A DNA stretch of 64,000 nucleotides from Magnaporthiopsis rhizophila (Eukaryota > Ascomycota > Sordariomycetes > Magnaporthales > Magnaporthaceae), in NCBI GenBank assembly GCA_003049465.1, contig PYSS01000077.1, positions 1-64,000 on the forward strand, in the 5' to 3' direction. Numbering within the stretch: the first letter of the stretch is position 1; every line of letters starts with the position of its first letter. Below the pieces are notes generated by a model that was not told the origin of the DNA, did not search any database, and saw only the letters and a program-made list of their open reading frames with translations. A program made the translations under genes and the position numbers. Below are positions 20,227 to 32,332 of the stretch, one piece after another.

Positions 20227-22654
20227 TTACGCACCATTGCGGTAAATCTGAGCCCCCTGGTTCCTGAACATGATGGTCTCTCTGCGCTGGAGAATCTTGA
20301 GTGCCCGGTTGAGCGCCATCTCGCTGAATCCCTTGCCCTCCACCATCTCCCGCCTCAGCGTCGCGAAGCTCGTGCTCCAGCCGATGGGCAACCGCCGCCG
20401 CAGCTCCGCCTCCACCTTGCCGGCCTCGTCATTGACCTCGCGTGACCCTTGATCCGCCCCCTGGTTGACCGCCTCGAGCGTTGACGCCAGGAACAGCCGG
20501 ATCGCCTCCTTGACGTGGTCCTCGGTCGCTATTGGCGATAGTGACATCTTGGCCAGCGACTCCGTTATGCGGACAATGGCCTCGAGCTGCCGCACCGTGA
20601 TGGGAATTGATGACCGTGTGTTGGACTCCATCTCAGCAGCATGCACCTGCCGCCGGATTGTGACAAAATGAGAGGATAGCCGCTCAGCCGCCTCAGGGCT
20701 GAGACGAGGCGCACATCGCCTAAAAAGACGGCAGGGGTTCTTTGCATTAGCACTCTCACACCGCTTTCCCCCCGTTCGCCATTCAGACAACCTCCTCGGC
20801 AAGCTCGGCACAACTCACGATTTGCAGTAGCTGATGTACCGCCTCAGCTTGTCAAACGGTATCTCAGTCTCAGTCTCGGCTTCGGCCGCCGCCCGGCCCT
20901 GGTGCAGCCCCATGACGAATTTCGCTATGCGCTGGTCCTTGCCGGCCTCGTGCTCGTCGCGCACGATGAAGATCATGTCGAATCGGGACAGAATCGTGGT
21001 CTGGAAGTCGATGTTCTCGCCCGGCGACTTGAGCTCGTCGTACCGTCCGAAGATGGGGTTTGCCGCGGCCAGGACCGAGGTGCGTGCATTCAGGATCGTA
21101 GTGATGCCCGCCTTGGCAATGGAAATCGTCTGCTGCTCCATGGCCTCGTGGATCGCCACACGGTCTTCGTCGCGCATCTTGTCGAACTCGTCGATACATA
21201 CAACGCCATTGTCGGCCAACACCATGGCGCCGCCTTCGAGGTAAAACTCACGCGTCGACTGGTCCCGCTGCACCGACGCAGTAAGGCCAGCCGCTGACGA
21301 ACCCTTGCCCGAAGTGTAGATGGCGATAGGCGCCACCTTTTCCACAAACTTTAGCAGCTGCGATTTGGCGGTACCCGGGTCTCCCAGCAGGAGCACATTG
21401 ATGTCGCCACGCAGCTTCATGCCGTCCGGTAAGATCTTCTTGGAGCCGCCAAACAAGAGACATAGGATGGCCTTTTTTATATCAGCACTACCGTAGATGG
21501 ATGGCGCCACGCAGCTGGCCAGCAGCTCGTAGATGTTCTCGCGCCTGCTGAGCTCCAGGAACTCCTGCTCCTCCTCGGGCGAGAAGGTGGCGGTGCCCCG
21601 TGATGCCGTGTCGATGTCGGTCTGGATCCCCACGGCGCGGAGGTACGGCGTCCTGATGGCCACGGCGCCACTGGTCGAGTTCTTGGTCCCCTTGTTCTGG
21701 TAGATTGAGAAGATGCCCATGACAGTGCAGCGCGAACCAGGCACGACGCGGTTTGTGAGATACCGGTCCGCTGAGATGAGCACATGGCGTGGCAGCTCGC
21801 CAACAGGAACGTCGTCGGGGGCCTCCTGAAGCTTGATGACCTGCTGGTCTACAAATCGGGACCTCTCGTGCATGACAAAATAGGGGTCGAGCGGGCACTT
21901 TTCGGTCGGGTCGTTGGCTACCCTGTGCCTTTCGCAGCGACGCGGGAGACTGACACCGCTGAAGCCGCCAGATACGGGAATGTCCATGGTGTGTGCGCAG
22001 TTGCGGCACTGCACCGTCAGGGCGCTGGCCTTGGAAGACATGACGGAGGCGCCAATGACGATGCCTGGTACACGGACCAGGCGTGAGATGGTCATGGAGT
22101 CGAGCTTCCGGATCGACACATCTTCCTCGTTCGAATGCAACAGGAGCTGGTGTTCGGGCAGGTCGACCTTCTGCTTATTGGGGAAGACAATGCGATGGGT
22201 GGCTTTCCGCAGCGCATTTTCGAACTGGTTCCAAATGTCGATTCACATGTCAGAAACAGCCTCATCAGTGCGGCGAGAGGGCGGCGCATATGCTTCGGCT
22301 CGTACCAAAGGGATGATCTCGGTCGGCTCGGTGACCAGCCGGTGCGCAAGCTCTTCGTTGAACTTGATCAGATCGCCGACATTCACATCGCAGTAGTATC
22401 GCTGCAGCAGGGCGTTTTCCCGCAGTTGGTCTCTGGATTCGAGGCGGAACAACGGTTAGCCATGCCGAACAGGCCCGGCCAGGACGACTGTAGCAGAAAG
22501 GCCGCGCCAGGTCGTACCTGTAAACGAACTTGTTCTCGAGTCTGAAGTCGAGAATAAACTGCAGTAGCTGCTCCTGGACTTGCACGTTGGAGTCCTCGCC
22601 CTGCTCGAAATTTGACGAGTAGGCGTGGACCGAGAAGGCGCTCTGGCGATCCAT
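20227..22654 (-). CDS. MCM5: DNA replication licensing factor MCM5
   Basis: Complement(20227..20719, 20819..22224, 22306..22432, 22518..22654) gives 720 residues, the usual Mcm5 length. The N-terminal domain carries the zinc-ribbon cysteines (VQCRNCAHTM, LPRRCERH, EKCPLDPY). The AAA+ helicase core has Walker A GDPGTAKSQ, Walker B VVCIDEFDKM, sensor-type ANPIFGRYD and arginine finger LSRFDMIF. A C-terminal winged-helix region ends in MFRNQGAQIYRNGA. Mcm5 is one of six subunits of the MCM2-7 ring that is loaded at origins and unwinds DNA at the fork. It forms the 2-5 gate with Mcm2. Three introns interrupt the gene, each with canonical borders and frame continuity. It is divergent from COG3. 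Confidence 0.97.
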
Positions 22655-23404
22655 CTTGACAGCGATGCCACACGGCTGGGGAGTTGGAAGCTGATGCCAA
22701 GAAGATTCGTGTCGGCGCAATGATAAGGCGGCAATAGTAGGCGTACGATGTGGTTGCCGTTATGATGCGGGCAGGTCTATGGTGGGGAATCCTAGTGCAG
22801 GGAGGGGAATCGCCAGGGCGACGGTGACAGCCAGCCAGACACGTCGGTTCGCGCTAGGACCCCGAATCGCGTCAAGTTTAAGTGCTTACATCCAATTGCA
22901 TTCCGCATCCATTAACGGTATCGTTATCATCACGTGGTGCCGCTCCATTGGGAGCTCCTTTGTCCGGCTCAACCTCGGAGGCGCAGTAACCTGCAGCGTA
23001 GTCAGCATTGGAAGTAAGCTGGACTCCATTGATGAGATGGCGTCCCTGGCGCGGTGCTTGCTTGGCAAGGAAGGAAGACTCGGCCCAACACTGCGCATCC
23101 CGGTATAATCAACACGCAGCTACGAGAATTAAAAAATAAAGAACATCCGACACGACCAGCTCATCCTTGCCCCTTCTGCTACACCACACGCACACGTTGC
23201 CTAACATCCAAGCCGGAAACCGAACACCCTGCCGAGGCGAGGCTGTCCCCAACTGCGCTGGACATGATCGCAAGATAAAAGGACAGACGTCGAAGCCCGC
23301 TCTCCACCCGGCCGCCGCTGGCCCGGATCAACCGATCCCGCCGGCCTCCCCGCCGCCCCGTCATGCCCTGACCTCCGTCGCCTGCTCGCGCGGAGGCTGA
23401 AAGC
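22655..23404. promoter_or_regulatory. Shared promoter region MCM5 / COG3
   Basis: 750 bp lie between the divergent start codons. I looked for MluI cell-cycle boxes (ACGCGT) on the MCM5 side and found none. No other conserved element is claimed. Confidence 0.5.
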
Positions 23405-26400
23405 ATGTACGAGAATACAGGCGGGCGAAAGTCAATGGACAGTTTGTCGCCAGCGTCCCCACATGGCCCGCGCCATGACTTCCCCTTCCATTCCAGGTAC
23501 GAGCGCAGCCACATCAACCAACACTCGACCGTTGCGCACGGCGTCAGATGTGCTTCAATGTGCTATAACTGACACACACTGCCCCTTCCAGGCAGAGCTC
23601 GACGAGCAATTCTCTCCAGATACAAAGGAGGGGCTCAACGGCAAGCTCCATACACTCGATCGGCGGAGCACTCGACTCGTCGTTTGGGAGCTGGGGAAAT
23701 GCAGTCGCGGAGTCTGGGCAAAACGGTATGTGGTGCGACTGCTGCCAGACTCTCGTCGTCGTCGGCCTTGAGTCGCAACTAACCACGGGATCATTCGCTG
23801 CAGCAATATCAACGCTACTGCAGCCCCCTATAGTCAGGACCGGCCTCCTGCCACATACGTCGGCGCCATCCTCAGCCTCGCACAGGCCGCCGACAACGCG
23901 AGACATCCCACCCGTGACCCTGACAAACATTCAACGCATCGACGCCTCCGAATTTCGGCCCTACCTTACGCAGGTTGGAGCCCTCTATGAGCAGCTGCGT
24001 CGGGCAAAGGAGAGTGAGGAGGAGGGGGCCGATGCTTCGCGCCGTCGGGGCAGCAAGGACGACTTTACCCAAGGCTACGATGACAGTAAACACCTTCGTC
24101 CGGGGAAGCGGCCATCGATAACCCCAAAACGGAAGAGCTCGGTGTCGTCGGTCATCTCAGTATCGTCCGTAGCCTCGTCCCTCGAGACACCAGCGACCCC
24201 CGGTCGCCGCGCAAGCTCCTCGTTCGCCAAAAGGGCGGCTCAGGGCCCGCCGCCACTGTCGACCATCCCGAACGTCTACTTTGATGAAGATTTTCATCTC
24301 GAGAACCCTCGCACTTTCGATGTTGTTAGCGAGCGCTCCGAGGTCATTAGGCAAACCCCCGCGGGCAGCGGCGACGACAAATCCGGCGGCGGCGCCAACG
24401 GAAACACCCCAGCGCCAAGAAAGGCTCTGGCAACCAATGCCATCCTGCAGGAAAAACTGTCATGGTACATGGATACTGTCGAGATGCACCTCATATCGTC
24501 CATCTCGGCTGCTTCAACGACCTTCTTTATGGCGCTGGGTTCCCTCAAAGGCCTGCACACCGAGGCGGCAGAGTCAGTAGAGCGGATCAAGACGCTGCGC
24601 AGCGAGCTTGAGGCGCTGGACAATGAGATTGTCGCACGCGGCCTCAGCATTGTAGAGCAACGGCGGAGACGCGAGAACCTGCAGCAGCTATATGACGCAA
24701 CCATGCAGCTGCGCGACATCGTGGCCGGTGTCGGCAGATGTGAGGTGCTTGTGGATGAAGGGCAAATAGATCAGGCCCTGGAAAGCATCGATGCGCTTGA
24801 ACAGCTCATAGACGGCCGCGTGGAGCCCTTCAACGGCTTTAACCGACCAGTCATCCCTCGCTACCGACTGCGCGACCTGAGGGGAGCCTCGGCTCTGCAG
24901 GGCGTCAACGACGACATGAACGTCCTCCGTTACCGCGTAGGCAAAGCATATGAGGCCAGGCTCGTAGAGCTACTATTGGGCGACCTCCGCAGGCATCTCG
25001 ACGAGATTTCGCACCAGGAGGTGCTCATGCGCTGGAATGCCGCCTCCAACCGCGGCAGGGGGGCTCTCGCCAGGGAGCCATCCGCATTTCCCTCGTACAT
25101 GGAGAAGCAGGAGAGTCTGCGGGTGGCCCTGCCGGCCATCCTCGGAGGTCTGCAGCGGTCCAGGCACTTGGCGGTCGCGACGGCGGCTTTCCGCGACGCG
25201 GCTCTGAGGGAGATCAAGAACTTGATCAGGAAACCCCTGCCAAGCTCCAATGACGACGATGCCGAGTCGATGATGTCGTCGTCGACGATGGGCGGCGCCG
25301 GGCGACAAAGAAATGCGCAACAGAAGTCTTCGGCCCTTGCTAGGAACCTACGATCGCTGGAAAGAGAAGACGCGGAGGAGCTACTGATAAAGATATACAT
25401 CAGCGTCACCGAAACTCTCAGGAGGTTGACTACGCAAGCGAAACTTCTGCTAGACGTCGCCAGCTCCATCGGCGTCGAATCGGCAGGCCCAGAGGGGCTC
25501 AAGTCGCCTCCTCTCCGGTCGCCGCCGTTCAGCCCGATGAATCGCAGGACCTCGGTCGCGGGGCTTGAGGCGCAGGAGGAGATACACAAGGCTCTTGAGC
25601 TATCGAATCTGCTTGGCCAAGCGGTCGACATCTCGCAGGACAAGATAGTGAAGCTCCTCCGGGTTCGGACGGAGCAGAGCACGCGGTTGCCGCTTGTCTG
25701 GTTCCTGCGCTACTTCACCCTCAACCTCCACTTTGCGAACGAGTGCGAGTCCATCTCGGGCCGCAGCGGCACAACGCTCAAGACGGTCGTCAACGGGCAG
25801 ATCCGCGACTTTGTGCAAGTGCACGGCGACGCCGAGAAGCAGAAGCTGGCACAGGGCATGGAGCAAGACCAGTGGGTCGTCCACGACTTCACCGACGCCG
25901 ACATGGGCCTGCTTCACCGGCTCCTCGCCTGCAGCACTAGGGATGCGGAGGTGTGGTCCGAGGGGAGCAAGATCTGGGTCCCTGTCGAGGAGGGAGACAA
26001 GAGCGAGACCGACAAGGATGGCGAGGACGGTCAAGAGCAAGTTCAAGCCAACGGCACCGCGGTCAAGGCCAAGACGCGAGGCGCCGTGATCGACGACGAG
26101 ACCTATCTCCTCCCGCACTCGGCGGTGCTCTGCCTCGAAGGCATTACCCAGTTCCTGCACCTAGCGGTGGGGATCCCGTCTATGACGGCCGACGTGTCAG
26201 CGTCGTTGGTGGCGTACCTGCAGCTCTTCAACTCGCGGTGCACGCAGCTAATTCTGGGCGCGGGCGCCACGCGGTCGGCGGGGCTCAAGAACATCACGAC
26301 CAAGCACCTGGCCATCGCGTCACAGGCCCTCGGCTTCGTGGCGGCGCTGGTGCCACACGTTCGCGAGTTTGTGCGCCGTCACGTCCCCGCCGGCCAGCAG

Positions 26401-27088
26401 CAACAGCAGCCCGGCGGTGGCGGCTCGGGGCCCAACAGCAACGACGGCGCTGCGGCGGCGGCGGCGCCCAACTCGGCGGCAAGCCTCATGGGCGAGTTCG
26501 ACAAGGTGCGGCGTCTGTACCAGGAGCACCAGAACAACATATACGACAAGCTGGTCGAGATCATGAGTCTGCGTGCGGCGACGCACGCCAAGACGATGAG
26601 GGCCCTGGACTGGGACGCGCCGGCCGGTGACGAGCCGACAGTGCATCCGTACATGGAAACCCTGACCAAGGAGACGTTGACGCTCTACAAGAACCTTATC
26701 AAGCTGCTGCCCGAGGGCACTGTGCAGTTTATCATGAAGCCCGTCTTTGCGAGCTACAGCGAGCAGCTTGGGAAGGTGCTCATTGCCGCCGAGGCCAGGA
26801 CCGAGGCTGGCCGGAACAGGTGCGTAGATTTTTTTTTTCTTTTTTGTCCCCGTGATGACTTTTGCTTGTGGTGGAATCTGACATTCGCGAAATCACAGTA
26901 TTCTTCACGATCTCGAACACTTCAAGAACAAACTTGGTAAGATTGAGGGCAACGAAGACACAGCCGACTACCTCATCAGCCTCGCCACCAAGAAGAACGT
27001 GGCCCAGGGCGGCGGCGACGGCAAGAAGCCGGGCTCAGAGGGCTCCGAGGCTGCCAATGGGGTTCAATCGAATGGGAAGGACGGGTGA
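23405..27088 (+). CDS. COG3: Conserved oligomeric Golgi complex subunit 3 (COG3/Sec34)
   Basis: Join(23405..23496, 23592..23725, 23804..26819, 26899..27088) gives 1143 residues. A Ser-rich N terminus (GSTASSIHSIGGALDSS, SWGNAVAESGQN) precedes the Sec34-like domain, which begins around ILQEKLSWYMDTVEMHLISS and continues through helical segments (LKGLHTEAAESVERIKTLRSELEALD). A QQQQQPGGGG insertion and polyalanine occur late, and the last exon encodes LEHFKNKLGKIEG with a Gly/Ser-rich tail. COG3 belongs to lobe A of the COG tether that captures retrograde vesicles at the Golgi. The start at 23405 (MYENTGGRKS) was chosen because its frame continues through two spliced exons into the conserved part. 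The in-frame segment before exon 3 would otherwise be lost. It is somewhat longer than yeast Sec34, as is common in filamentous fungi. Confidence 0.93.
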
Positions 27089-27324
27089 TGATGACGACGA
27101 TGGAGGATAATGCCGCATTGGCTGGGACGGTGATATGATGAATTGAGTACCTAGGCATTCCGTGGTTTGGTGATGAATCCGTCTCTATCGACTTGCCTCC
27201 CTGCGTCCGCTGCGTTTTTCTCGTTGCAGGGACGGTGTATATTCATACATTTCTTGTGGGACCTTCCGCCACTAACAGCATTTACCAGCAACATTTGAAC
27301 ATATATCCTTTTCCCTCGACGTAT

Positions 27325-27387
<63 letters not shown>

Positions 27388-27388
27388 N

Positions 27389-27420
<32 letters not shown>

Positions 27421-30400
27421 CTTCCTCGTTTACTTTTCAACTTTCCAATTGTATTCACTTGTTATTCCCTTCACATTTCCTGTTCGTGTACCTTATTCAT
27501 CAGCACTGGTACTGTATGTACCTCCATGGCCCGCGCTCCCAGTGACTGGGAAGAAACGGATAGCCAAGTTGCGAGGCCGCCTCGGATCATCCTGTCAACT
27601 TGCTACAAGGAGTAAAAACTGCGCATTGGATGCGGCAAAAGTGCCCGGATCAGCACGTACAAAGGCTCCTCCGGTCGGGTCCAGTGTTCAGGTCGATCGA
27701 TCCGTCTTGGGGGGCCCCATTGTTCTGGCTGGGCGAACGGACCAATATGTTGGGCCAGACCCAAATCGACCCGTGGCAAGGAAACCCAGAAGTTTATTTC
27801 CTTCCTCCCGCTCCAGTGGAGGGAAACGGCCCGACTGGAGAAAGGGCCAGAGGACCAGTGTGACTCGGTCGATTAGGGCTAGGGAATCACGGTTGTTGGG
27901 CCGTGGCTGCTGAGAGATCGGGTAGGACGCGAGGGAGAAAAAAAAAAAAAAAGGCCTCCAGCACCGGATTCTTGTTGGATACTACTACATGACCACACCC
28001 TCAAAGGCAAGGGAACATCCATATCGATGATCTAGACATGTGCAATGGAGCCTTTGGCGGCAAATGGCCCGCCTTGATATTGTGCACAGCTTGGTGCGTC
28101 AATATCACATGCAACTTGACGTGTCATTTTTTTCTTCATGATGACCGTTTAGGTATGTTCCCCGAGATGGGTTATTGCTTTGCCGTCCTCCTTTCCAGCA
28201 GAAGAGCCACCCCTCCTTGTACCGGAGTTGGGCAACCCATACGACTGCCTGCGCCCGGCAGGTACCAAGCCTTTCTGGCACGGTCTTTTCATGAGTGGTC
28301 GTCCAAGACGGGTTTATGGCGACTTTGTCACTTGTTGTTCTTCCTAGTCGCCCTTTTGATATCCACCTTTACCAACCAAAGCACTAGTGAAGAGGGTAGA
28401 GGTGACGCGAGAATCTTTTTTCAACGAGCACCCAGAATGCGGCATCAAAATGGCCCGGTATCCGCTAGGCCCATGTAGATGGTGTTTTTTCCGACCTCCT
28501 GGAAGCGAGACGGGCATACCACATGGTGGCGGAGGTGGGTGGTGGCAGAGCGCCTTGGAATGTTGCACACCCATCTTTCGCCTAGGACACCTGCCCCGTC
28601 AATTGCCGATGACCGTTGCCTTGCGGCCCGCCCAGACGATGCTGATAAAGTACGTGCATATTGGAGCCTTCTTTTTTCTCTTTCCGTCTGTGCCTCTCTC
28701 CATTTCTTTGCCCCATCTGAGGAGACCGAGACTTGGCCATTTGTTTGTGCAAGGAAAAAACACGCAGCTATCGTCAGCTTCAGGTGAGTCTCTGGACAAG
28801 GGGATGACAAGGAAAAGGGGGACCGAGCGTCCTCCGCCTGGCGACAGCTGCTTGGCTACAAGGAAAGAAGAAGAAACAAACAGAAAACAAAATCGCTCAA
28901 ACTTGGTTCGGGATAGAGGGCGGTGGATCGGTGGATCATCCCACACCAACCAACCCAGCCGAATGCCAAATAAGGTAACTGTTCCTGTCGATCTCTTCTC
29001 TTCCCGTGCCCGCCACCGGCGCCAGGCAGGGTCTACCCCTTGCAGCTGACGAAAGGCGGGCAAGTGGGTGCGGATCCAAGCCGGGCCCACCTTGCCTGCA
29101 TTTTTGCTGACGCTGAGGGGTCAACGAGTCCGAGCAGCCACGCGCAAATTCCTCCTGCAGGCTCTGCCTTCTAGCCACCTGCAAGCATCTGCCGAGTCTG
29201 ACGAGCGGGGAGGAAGGCAAAAGACAGAATCGGAACAGAGAGGAGCGTGGGCTGGCGACGGACGGCGCGTAAGTGAGGGTGGCGCGGCGCGACAAGTTCT
29301 GCCGTTGCTAGGTAGGTGCGCAGTGGCTTGTTTTTCTGTTTTTCCCCTAGTCTCTGCTCTGGCCAGCCCCTCCGCGGAACATCCGACCCTGGCAGGACGC
29401 AGCCACCGCACTGTCAATGTCACTGTTCCATACTCAGCCTGCCCGGGCCAGAAAGCGGCTGACAGTTAATACTGTCCCAGGGGCTGCAGGACGCGAAAGC
29501 AGCCCAGGCGCGCCGGCTGCGGTGCGTTGCCATGGTGGATGCGCAGCTGGGGAGGACGCCATTGCACGCTCCAACCCAAGGCTCAAGACCACCTCCTTGG
29601 GCGGTCTTGTCTGCCCGTCCTTGGTGCACCAGGCCAGTTGTCTCTGTGCCTCGTCTGGCATGGCACACAAATATATGCGCACGGCAGGCCAGTCCTGGCG
29701 ACACGTGGCAATACCACCACCTCCGCCAACGCCAAGGCCGTTTTTCTCTGTCTGCGAGTCGGTCGTGAGTCTTCCGTTCTCCCGCGTATCTGTTTCTTGG
29801 CTAAAATGAGGAGGTGGAGAGGGAGAGAGAGAGCAAGGCAGTCCGTCCTCTCTCCGGCCTTTTGCGTCTTCGGCACAGCCTTGTATCCAGGAGGGTTACG
29901 GCCCCACCAGGAATCCAACACAACCTTGCGGCCCACAAGAAGCCAGGGAAACATTGATCGAGAACAAGATGGCAGAAAGAAAAAAGAAAAGAAAAAGCCT
30001 CGACCTTCTGGCCCACAACTCTAAACCCCACCATGGGCTCTTGGCGGGGGACCTGCCCCTCATCCTGGACCAAGACAGTGTGGGCGAGATGGCAAAGACG
30101 GAGTGGGATGGAATGTTGTGTCTTCCGGATTAGCATATGCGTGGTAAGCATGCCCCTTGGTGAGCGGACAGGGGATGCGTCGGGCGCGTTCCCTTCGACC
30201 CTCTTAGAGCCTGCCACGATGGATTCTGCCGCTGTCAGGTACCAGGCACCACATGCAGTCCCTCGTCCAATGGGAGGCTAGAGCTCGCTTCCGACCGGGC
30301 AGGAGCTGACATGCGGCCTGCTGATTTTTGATCCCACCCGCGCTTTCCTTCCATTTGCGAGCACCCGGCTTCGCCTCCTTTACCCGATTGGCCTTTTTCT

Positions 30401-31594
30401 TTCTTTTTTTGGGCCTCGTTTGACTGGTTGGTCCGAGTGAGGGAGACAAAAAAAAAATCTTTCCAGGGGCGTCATCCCAACCTGCCTCCTCCTCCCTCGC
30501 CAACACCACCCATCCCTTTGTCGCCCCCTCCATCTTCCTTGACGCCTCCTTGCGGATACTGTTGGGATTTCTTTTTGGTTCTTTCCTGTTGCATGCTCTG
30601 CTAGGTCATCATGCTGGGCGCTCTGCCCGACGTCCATGACGGATGCCCAGGCATGGCTCGGTGCCCCATCGCCGGATGTGTTGGGGAAAACCTGATGGAC
30701 TTATGGAAGCCCAAGCTACGGGACGAAGGCCCGTGGAGGCTGGCTTTGGGACATGCCCGTCCGTGACGGGACGATGCCCGGTGCCTCCTCAGGCGCGTCC
30801 CGTCCACTCGACAGGCCGTTTGGCTGGTCGGGGACAGCTTGGGCTCGTTTCAGCCTCAAGCCAGCAGGCGGCCGCTCCCTAGGCTAGCGAGTTGTTAGCT
30901 GTATTCCCAGAGATTGCCTCCTTTTCCAGCGCTATGGTCTCAGATGAACGCCCTTCCACCCCTGTCTCAACCCTCAAGCTAGGGCTCCGTCATGGACTTG
31001 GGCTGACGTCCCGGCTGCTCTCTTCCGGATGTTCGCACTGCGGGCGAGGGAAGGGTGGACACACCTCAGAGAAGACTTCTCTTCCGCCACAGCCAGCTCG
31101 GGAGGGCTGTATCCAATCACCTCTTCCTAGTGGGCCTCCATATCGGTCCGTGGCCTGGCCCACCCACCTCCTTGATGGCATGGTGGTCGAGGCTGTTCCC
31201 TTTCATATAATAACAGTCCCTCCCCCTCGGCTAGAAGCTGTAAACATAGCTTTGTTTTTGATATCTCATCAACAACATTCTTTCCCACCTCCACACTCCC
31301 TTGGAGAATCATTTATATCCACTCTCTCTTCTTTTCCAACGACAAGACAAATCTGTTGTCGCCAAGAGCTAGGCTCACTCGTTTTTGCCTATCAAGATCC
31401 ACAGGACGCACCAGGTCGCCCCCTTTTTTGTCTCTCTTGACACCAGCAATCTTTCGTCTTGCAGAACTAGCCTACGTCCAACCGCGGCTACTCTCTACCT
31501 TGAGTACAACGAGGACTCACACATACAACAAAAGGATACGACCTCGGACGCCTTTCCACAACTTCTTTTCTACACAACGTCAGCAACACTCAAA
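27089..31594. other. 4.5-kb gene-poor region
   Basis: No gene can be supported between COG3 and the small secreted protein gene. It contains T of about 90 with an N (27328-27418), an A15 run at 27940-27952, and many short ORFs on both strands without recognisable domains. The last about 400 bp, from a TATAATAA-like element near 31206, are pyrimidine-rich and probably form the 5' leader of the next gene. A CTAGGTAGGT motif lies at 29308-29317 and a CCCGTC-N3-GACGGG dyad at 30756-30770. Confidence 0.55.
27328..27418. repeat. Poly-T tract of about 90 nt with an N
   Basis: An uninterrupted T run with one N at 27388. It lies about 240 bp downstream of the COG3 stop codon. Confidence 0.9.
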
Positions 31595-32176
31595 ATGCAG
31601 TTCCTCAACATTGCTGCTCTCCTGGCCGCCGCCGCCTCGGCTGTCGTGGCGGAGAACAAGATCATATTCAAGTCGATTGACGACGTGAACCGCACCGTCT
31701 ACTTCACTGCCAACGCGGGCCTAGAGGAGATCAAGTCCGTCGAGGTGCCTGCGGGATCCACGGTCAACGTCACCATCCCGCATGGCTGGATCGGCAACTA
31801 CTACTCGGTCTGTGAGGGCAAGCCCAACAAACCCGGCATGCTCGGCGAGGTTGCCTTCAACGGTTGGAACGACCTGACCTACTTTGACGTCTCGGCCATC
31901 GTCGATCCCTCGGATCACGAGGGCGTCGCAGAGATGTGGCCTGCCAAGGGCTGCAAGCCGACCTCTGGCTGCCAGCTCTTCCCCTGCGCCAACGCCTACT
32001 ACCTCTGGGATGACGTCCAGACCAAGGTCACCCACGAGACCGAGCTCGTCACCACCCTTGGCAAGACGGGCTACGACATCAAGAAGGGCGAGAAGATCCG
32101 CGGCGCCGACGAGGATGGCAGCTTTGAGGGTTACACCGTCTACAAGCGCAGCTACGTCGAGGGCAAGTGGTTCTAA
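31595..32176 (+). CDS. Small secreted protein, fungal 'DNase1' annotation group
   Basis: A single exon codes 193 residues. Residues 1-19 form a signal peptide (MQFLNIAALLAAAASAVVA). The mature part has two N-glycosylation sequons (NRT, NVT), a central IPHGWIGNYYSVCEG motif, and a Cys set (CEG, KGCKPTSGCQLFPC) likely to form disulfides. It resembles proteins that carry the name 'DNase1' in many fungal annotations. I see no nuclease catalytic motif, so the name should not be read as an activity. Codon use is strongly biased to C-ending codons, as in highly expressed genes. It stands alone between 4.5 kb and 1.9 kb of non-coding DNA, with a long pyrimidine-rich leader, which suggests strong and regulated expression. 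Confidence 0.8.
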   Translation: MQFLNIAALLAAAASAVVAENKIIFKSIDDVNRTVYFTANAGLEEIKSVEVPAGSTVNVTIPHGWIGNYYSVCEGKPNKPGMLGEVAFNGWNDLTYFDVSAIVDPSDHEGVAEMWPAKGCKPTSGCQLFPCANAYYLWDDVQTKVTHETELVTTLGKTGYDIKKGEKIRGADEDGSFEGYTVYKRSYVEGKWF

Positions 32177-32287
32177 ACGGGAACCATGCGACAAACAACA
32201 CGCCTGCATCGCGGACACGAAGCAACCCCTTGTCTTTGCTTGTGGTCCGGCCTGACGACTTTATGACCTACCTCTATTTCTTGGTTC

Positions 32288-32332
<45 letters not shown>

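Noticed and set aside
27328..27418. Poly-T run as a retrotransposon tail
   Set aside because: No element body, target-site duplication or reverse-transcriptase-like frame lies beside it.
28387..29049. 220-codon plus-strand ORF in the gene-poor region
   Set aside because: No domain, no codon bias, overlapped by equally long ORFs in other frames. It is consistent with chance in GC-rich DNA.
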